From Chloroflexota bacterium (GTDB taxonomy: Bacteria > Chloroflexota > Dehalococcoidia > Lucifugimonadales > VGZR01): a stretch of 7,673 bases of DNA. Shown in pieces: positions 5,067 to 7,673 of the stretch. The notes below the pieces were generated by a model. That model was not told the DNA's origin and did no database searches. It worked only from the letters and a program-made list of their open reading frames with translations. The position numbers were made by a program, and so were the translations under genes. Position 1 is the first letter of the stretch. Each line of letters begins with the position of its first letter. Location: assembly GCA_027625225.1 (NCBI GenBank), contig JAQBWG010000085.1:1-7673 (forward strand), in the 5' to 3' direction.

Positions 5067-5753
5067 AGACGAAGGCTTCTCTTTCGAATCGCCCTGTGAC
5101 GGCTGCTCATCACCCGCAGCCGCCCGCTGTTGCTCCATGGACGCCCGTATCCGCTCCTCAATCCACTTCTTCACCGCGTCCAGACTGCGCGGCGCCACGT
5201 AGAACACCTGCACATCCTTTGGGAACGTAATCTGATGGTGCTCCACCACGAACAGCGCGCCCACCTCGCCCTCTTGTAGCGTCTCGTCAATGCGCTTGCC
5301 CATGTGCTCGTACCGCGCCTTCAACGCCTCGTCGTACCCCTCGAACGCCATCTTCCGCACCTTCTCGCTCACCAGCCCCGACGCGATGCACCGCTGCCAG
5401 TCCGTGCCCACCTCCAGCGCCGTCCGGTCTTCCACCGCCTCCAGTGTTGCCGTCGAGCGGCACAGCGTCTCGATGAACGAACTGCCCTGGGGATTGATGG
5501 TACCCACCACCTGCATACCCACCTCGTCGTTCGAAAACACGCTCTCGTGATACACGTGCTTCACCCGACCCAGCGACCGCTCCAGGTTCCCCACCTGGTC
5601 GCGTACCTCCGACCAGTACTGCGTGAGCAGCTTGGAGATGTCGTCCGGAGGATCAGGCACCGTATAGAACGTCGGGACGAACAGCAGCTTGCGTTTCGAT
5701 TCGTACTGCCCCGCGTCGGGCTTCGGCATCTGGATGATGGGTTGCTGCGTCAT
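5064..5753 (-). CDS. Conserved-looking cytoplasmic protein of unknown function
   Basis: 229 residues; ATG at 5751-5753 with GGAG (complement of 5762-5765) eight bases upstream. I cannot name the family. There is no signal peptide and no membrane segment. The N-terminal region has KLLFVPTFYTVPDPP (22-36). A mixed alpha/beta middle follows, with helix-like stretches at 40-62 and 130-160. A distinctive segment, FVVEHHQITFPKDVQVF (168-184), is followed by an amphipathic helix, LDAVKKWIEERIR. The 'GALFVVE' strand after a helix faintly recalls the third domain of eRF1/Pelota-like proteins, but this is weak. Residues 207-229 are hydrophilic and probably disordered. The stop codon TAA lies inside an inverted repeat, so the natural C-terminus may have been altered by repeat insertion. 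It is divergent from the PadR regulator across about 120 bp, so it could be a regulatory target, but this is unproven. Confidence 0.85.
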   Translation of the reverse strand: MTQQPIIQMPKPDAGQYESKRKLLFVPTFYTVPDPPDDISKLLTQYWSEVRDQVGNLERSLGRVKHVYHESVFSNDEVGMQVVGTINPQGSSFIETLCRSTATLEAVEDRTALEVGTDWQRCIASGLVSEKVRKMAFEGYDEALKARYEHMGKRIDETLQEGEVGALFVVEHHQITFPKDVQVFYVAPRSLDAVKKWIEERIRASMEQQRAAAGDEQPSQGDSKEKPSS

Positions 5754-5835
5754 AGGGCGCGCTCCGTGGATGAAAATATTTTAGAGCCTTCATCATACCC
5801 AAACAGGCTTCGCAGTTACCACATATCATAGCCTC

Positions 5836-5865
5836 TTGACAAATAGGAATATATCTTCCTATAAT
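5836..5865 (+). promoter_or_regulatory. Consensus sigma-70 promoter of the padR-like gene
   Basis: A perfect -35 TTGACA (5836-5841) and a perfect -10 TATAAT (5860-5865) are separated by 18 bp. The predicted transcription start is about 5872-5873, at or one base before the ATG at 5873, so the transcript should be leaderless. Confidence 0.88.
5843..5862. promoter_or_regulatory. Inverted repeat in the promoter spacer, probable operator
   Basis: ATAGGAA (5843-5849) and TTCCTAT (5856-5862) are perfect inverted arms separated by TATATC. The 20-bp site fills the -35/-10 spacer and covers half of the -10. PadR proteins bind short AT-rich dyads and commonly repress their own operon, so autorepression is the natural inference. 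Confidence 0.65.
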
Positions 5866-5872
5866 CTTGGCC

Positions 5873-6232
5873 ATGCGTAGAAAACCTGGACTTCTCGTCC
5901 CTCTTGAAATCTCGATACTCGAAGCCTCGCTCATTCTTCGCAGCAGGGGAGCCGCCGAGTTTCACGGCTTCCTGATTGCCAAAGAGGTGAAGAAACAGGA
6001 GGCCGCGCGACGTCTTACCGCCCACGGCACACTGTACAAGGCGCTCGATAGGCTGGAAAAGGCCGGTCTGCTCGAAAGCCGTTGGGAAGACCCCGGAATC
6101 GCGGCTCAGGAACATCGCCCCCGCCGCAGGCTCTACCAAACTACAACCGCTGGCGAGAAAGCCCTCGCTCAAGCCCTTGCGTCACAACCTGACGGACAAC
6201 CGCAGCTTCGACCTCGGAGGACAAACGTATGA
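5873..6232 (+). CDS. PadR-family transcriptional regulator
   Basis: 119 residues from the ATG at 5873. A winged helix-turn-helix is visible. The N-terminal helix is LEISILEASLILRS (11-24). The recognition helix and following turn are GTLYKALDRLEKAGLLESRWED (52-73), which carries the PadR hallmark G-x-LY-x-x-L-x-R-L-x-x-x-G-L. The wing is RPRRRLYQTTTAGEKAL (82-98). It is a short (subfamily 2-like) member, without the long C-terminal dimerisation domain. The ATG is favoured over a TTG at 5867 because the promoter predicts transcription to start near 5872. The last codons overlap the next gene as ATGA, and GGAGG at 6216-6220 serves that gene. PadR regulators paired with a membrane protein usually repress their shared operon and release DNA on binding a small ligand. 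The inverted repeat at 5843-5862 is the likely site; the ligand is unknown. Confidence 0.92.
   Translation: MRRKPGLLVPLEISILEASLILRSRGAAEFHGFLIAKEVKKQEAARRLTAHGTLYKALDRLEKAGLLESRWEDPGIAAQEHRPRRRLYQTTTAGEKALAQALASQPDGQPQLRPRRTNV
6216..6220 (+). promoter_or_regulatory. Shine-Dalgarno of the membrane-protein gene
   Basis: GGAGG lies 8 bases before the ATG at 6229 and within the padR-like coding sequence. Unlike the leaderless first gene, the second gene of this operon has a strong SD. Confidence 0.75.
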
Positions 6233-6846
6233 ACACCTTTTTACTTAGGTTCGCCTTGGCTCTCGTTCGTTCTTGGACGCGCCTCTACACCGCCGGACTC
6301 GCCCCAACTCTTCGCCATGCCAGGCGCGCCGAGATTGACTGCGACCTGTGGGAGCACGAGCGAGAAGCCTTCGATTCCGGTGTCCGTACACGGGTGGCGT
6401 TCGACATCTTCTTCCGATGGCTGTTAGGCGCCCCCGACGACCTCGCCTGGCGCTGGGCATCTGCCGGTCAACTGACTATTTGGCGAAAGACTGTACCGGT
6501 CATTCTAGGTGGCCTCACAATCTGCGTCGCTGGAATGGCCTTCGCTGCCATGGTGATAGACAACATTCAGTACATGCAGGAGTCGAAGCACATCATCCCC
6601 GGCGACGTACTCATGGCCCTTTCAATAACATTGGCTGCTACAGGCTTTGGATTCATTCTCATAGGCTTCGGCATTATGAAAAGAGTACCCGGTTTCGCCA
6701 GCCTTCTCGTCGTCACCGGCTCAGTAACTGTAGGGATACTCTTCTTCTGGCTCATTGCCCCGCTGGTGGCCGCCGTCGCTCTGTCGGCGTATGGCCTTTA
6801 CAAGGCTGGTCGCATTCGCAAGCAGCGTGATGTAAGCGTAGTTTAA
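6229..6846 (+). CDS. Integral membrane protein, partner of the PadR regulator
   Basis: 205 residues. The cytoplasmic-looking N-terminal half carries RRAEIDCDLWEHEREAF (32-48), a motif I associate with membrane proteins encoded next to PadR regulators in Actinobacteria and Chloroflexota. Hydrophobic segments follow at about 89-110, 127-149 and 155-192; the last is long enough for two helices, giving four in total. The C-terminus is basic (GRIRKQRD). There is no ATPase, transporter or enzyme motif, so its action is unknown; a role in the response to membrane stress or drugs is inferred only from the PadR pairing. It overlaps the regulator by 4 bp (ATGA), so the two are translationally coupled and should share the leaderless promoter. 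It converges with a 3-bp gap on the next gene. Confidence 0.88.
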   Translation: MNTFLLRFALALVRSWTRLYTAGLAPTLRHARRAEIDCDLWEHEREAFDSGVRTRVAFDIFFRWLLGAPDDLAWRWASAGQLTIWRKTVPVILGGLTICVAGMAFAAMVIDNIQYMQESKHIIPGDVLMALSITLAATGFGFILIGFGIMKRVPGFASLLVVTGSVTVGILFFWLIAPLVAAVALSAYGLYKAGRIRKQRDVSVV

Positions 6847-6849
6847 CCC

Positions 6850-7320
6850 CTACTCCCCCGCCTCGATAGCGTCGTTTAGCGCCGCCACGATGCGCCGCAC
6901 CCGGAACTCGTCGTCCGACGTCACCGCCTGCACCTCGCCCGCCTCCGTCGTAATGAACACTGCGTGCACCGGTTTCATAATTAACAGCCAGAACCCGCCG
7001 CCACCCAGCATAAGGACGCCTATCGCAATCAGGAACGGTATCCGTATTGAAACACCCAGCAACAGCACCAGTATTCCGATGCCGCCCACACCCCACGCCC
7101 AGCCCGAGTTCAGCGTCACCTTCTTCATGCGCACCGACGTGATGGCGTCAACCTGATACGTCGTCCCTTGGGACACGAACCGGTGCTGCGTCACCAGCAC
7201 TCCCTCGTCGTCGAAAAACAGCCGCTCCGTCTTTCCCGAGCCGTTGTGGTGGCCGTTGGACTTCGGCCCCGTCTCCGCGTTCACTTCATCCCCGAACATA
7301 CCGCTATTGTACCGCTTCAT
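6850..7320 (-). CDS. Small two-helix membrane protein, DUF6232-like
   Basis: 156 residues from the ATG at 7318-7320, chosen because GAGGT (complement of 7328-7332) sits 7 bases upstream. A GTG at 7329 would overlap that SD. The N-terminal 30 residues are hydrophilic and Gly/Asn-rich. Next comes a beta-rich segment, LFFDDEGVLVTQHRFVSQGTTYQVDAITSVRMKK (34-67). Two membrane helices follow at about 74-92 and 95-115, and the C-terminal segment is HAVFITTEAGEVQAVTSDD plus a helix, RRIVAALNDAI. This order (a short strand-rich half, a paired transmembrane hairpin, then 'TxxGEVxAxxS' and 'I..ALNDAI') fits DUF6232 proteins, which have no assigned function. Both soluble parts probably face the cytoplasm and form one PH-like unit. 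It is not clearly linked to its neighbours. Confidence 0.83.
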   Translation of the reverse strand: MKRYNSGMFGDEVNAETGPKSNGHHNGSGKTERLFFDDEGVLVTQHRFVSQGTTYQVDAITSVRMKKVTLNSGWAWGVGGIGILVLLLGVSIRIPFLIAIGVLMLGGGGFWLLIMKPVHAVFITTEAGEVQAVTSDDEFRVRRIVAALNDAIEAGE

Positions 7321-7327
7321 CCTTGCC

Positions 7328-7332
7328 ACCTC
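7328..7332 (-). promoter_or_regulatory. Shine-Dalgarno of the DUF6232-like gene
   Basis: GAGGT on the minus strand, 7 bases before the ATG at 7320. It overlaps the first copy of the 12-bp direct repeat described for 7329-7426. Confidence 0.55.
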
Positions 7333-7426
7333 ACCGTCCGAATTTGCAACTCGCCATTCTCTACAAAGACTGTCATTCTGGAGCGAAGCGAAGAATCTTG
7401 GGTGGGGACGTCAGCCTCACCGTCCG
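7329..7426. repeat. 12-bp direct repeat flanking a family B repeat
   Basis: CCTCACCGTCCG occurs exactly at 7329-7340 and 7415-7426, bracketing 74 bp that include the family B repeat at 7371-7407. It may be a target-site duplication of a small insertion, or the trace of a local duplication. Confidence 0.45.
7371..7407. repeat. Dispersed repeat, family B, well-preserved copy
   Basis: The core is TCTGGAGCGAAGCGAAGA with inverted ends ATTCT and AGAAT, followed by GGGTGGGG. It matches the common dispersed 'GTCATTCTGGAGCGAAGCGAAGAATCT' type of repeat. A degenerate copy is at 4987-5023. The region 7321-7538 holds no gene. Confidence 0.72.
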
Positions 7427-7447
7427 CTCAAACACACCTGTCGTACG

Positions 7448-7463
7448 CGGCATCCTCATGCCG
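7448..7463. repeat. Short perfect hairpin in the noncoding region
   Basis: CGGCAT/CCTC/ATGCCG has a 6-bp perfect stem with a 4-base loop. No T-run follows. Its role is unknown. Confidence 0.45.
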
Positions 7464-7490
7464 ATAAACACCTTCCGGGAGCACTCAATT

Positions 7491-7534
7491 GGGTGCAGAC
7501 TCAGCCTGCCGGGGGTCTGGGGGTGTCCCCCGGA
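7491..7534. repeat. Dispersed hairpin repeat, family A, copy 2
   Basis: It begins GGGTGCAG and ends with a hairpin made by CCGGGGG (7509-7515) and CCCCCGG (7527-7533). It is homologous to 3836-3880. It ends 4 bp before the stop codon of the minus-strand hydrolase fragment, so it lies immediately 3' of that gene and could terminate it. Confidence 0.7.
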
Positions 7535-7538
7535 GTAA

Positions 7539-7673
7539 TCACTTATTTCCCACAAGGTGTTTTCCCAACCACTCGTCAATCCGCTCCTCCAGCATCGGGT
7601 CAATTGGCTCCCTCACCAGCTTCTTGTAGCTGCCGATGCTCGGCTTGCCTGGCTCCCGCCGCAGAATGTGGTT
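7539..7673 (-). CDS. C-terminal fragment of a probable alpha/beta hydrolase
   Basis: The minus-strand frame is open from the window edge (7673) to TGA at 7539-7541, giving 44 residues. It begins NHILRREPGKPSIGSYKK, continues with EPIDPMLEERIDEWL and ends KHLVGNK. The 'NHxLK/R' start followed by a 'SYxxL...P.DP...RI..WL' helix resembles the last part of alpha/beta hydrolases, where the His of NH would be the catalytic histidine (His2 of the fragment). This is a recollection-level match on a short fragment. The nucleophile and acid lie outside the window. A repeat of family A abuts its stop codon. Confidence 0.55.
   Translation of the reverse strand, partial: NHILRREPGKPSIGSYKKLVREPIDPMLEERIDEWLGKHLVGNK

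Noticed and set aside
7321..7329. GTG start for the DUF6232-like gene
   Set aside because: The GTG overlaps the GAGGT that is well placed for the ATG at 7320.
1..7673. CRISPR array, tRNA or rRNA gene, transposase, toxin-antitoxin or known defence genes
   Set aside because: No regularly spaced repeats, no tRNA-like cloverleaf or conserved rRNA stretches, and no proteins with the relevant motifs were found on either strand.

Overview
The window is a gene-dense, GC-rich bacterial segment with short intergenic gaps and no RNA gene, phage or insertion sequence. The best guess is a Chloroflexota (Dehalococcoidia / SAR202-type) genome. This is an inference from three things: dispersed hairpin repeats of the 'GTCATTCTGGAGCGAAGCGAAG' and 'CTGAGCCTGTCGAAGG' kind, conserved proteins of unknown function with familiar parts, and a PadR regulator paired with a membrane protein. 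No phylogenetic marker is present to settle it.

Layout. Bases 1-231 hold the C-terminus of a metallophosphoesterase (+). It converges on a 263-residue protein of unknown function (235-1026, -) that looks like an eight-strand alpha/beta barrel with a His/Asp-rich tail. Divergent from that, 1228-4979 is a four-gene (+) catabolic-looking cluster: an Abhydrolase_2 carboxylesterase, an HpcH/HpaI-type class II aldolase, and two tandem paralogous zinc-dependent polyol/threonine-type dehydrogenases. The aldolase and first dehydrogenase overlap by one base (TGATG). The two dehydrogenases are separated by a 162-bp spacer that is almost entirely hairpin repeats, including a terminator-like one and one that appears to supply the ribosome binding site of the second dehydrogenase. 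A plausible job for the cluster is ester or lactone hydrolysis, polyol/sugar oxidation and retro-aldol cleavage of a 2-keto-3-deoxy or 4-hydroxy-2-keto acid. The substrate cannot be read from the sequence.

From 4980 to 5066 two more repeats lie between convergent genes, and one of them contains the stop codon of the next gene. That gene (5064-5753, -) encodes a conserved-looking protein of unknown function. It is divergent from a PadR-family regulator (5873-6232, +), which has a perfect-consensus promoter placed so close to the ATG that its mRNA should be leaderless; an inverted repeat fills the -35/-10 spacer and is a likely autoregulatory operator. The regulator is translationally coupled to a four-helix membrane protein (6229-6846). 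Convergent to this is a small two-helix DUF6232-like membrane protein (6850-7320, -). Bases 7321-7538 are noncoding and repeat-rich, followed by the C-terminus of a probable alpha/beta hydrolase (7539-7673, -) that runs off the window.

The most notable signals are the tandem dehydrogenases with an NADP-type Ala-Arg signature, the leaderless PadR promoter/operator, and repeats that sit on gene ends and contribute a stop codon, a ribosome binding site and probably terminators. I do not see a clearly new defence, mobile or RNA system.
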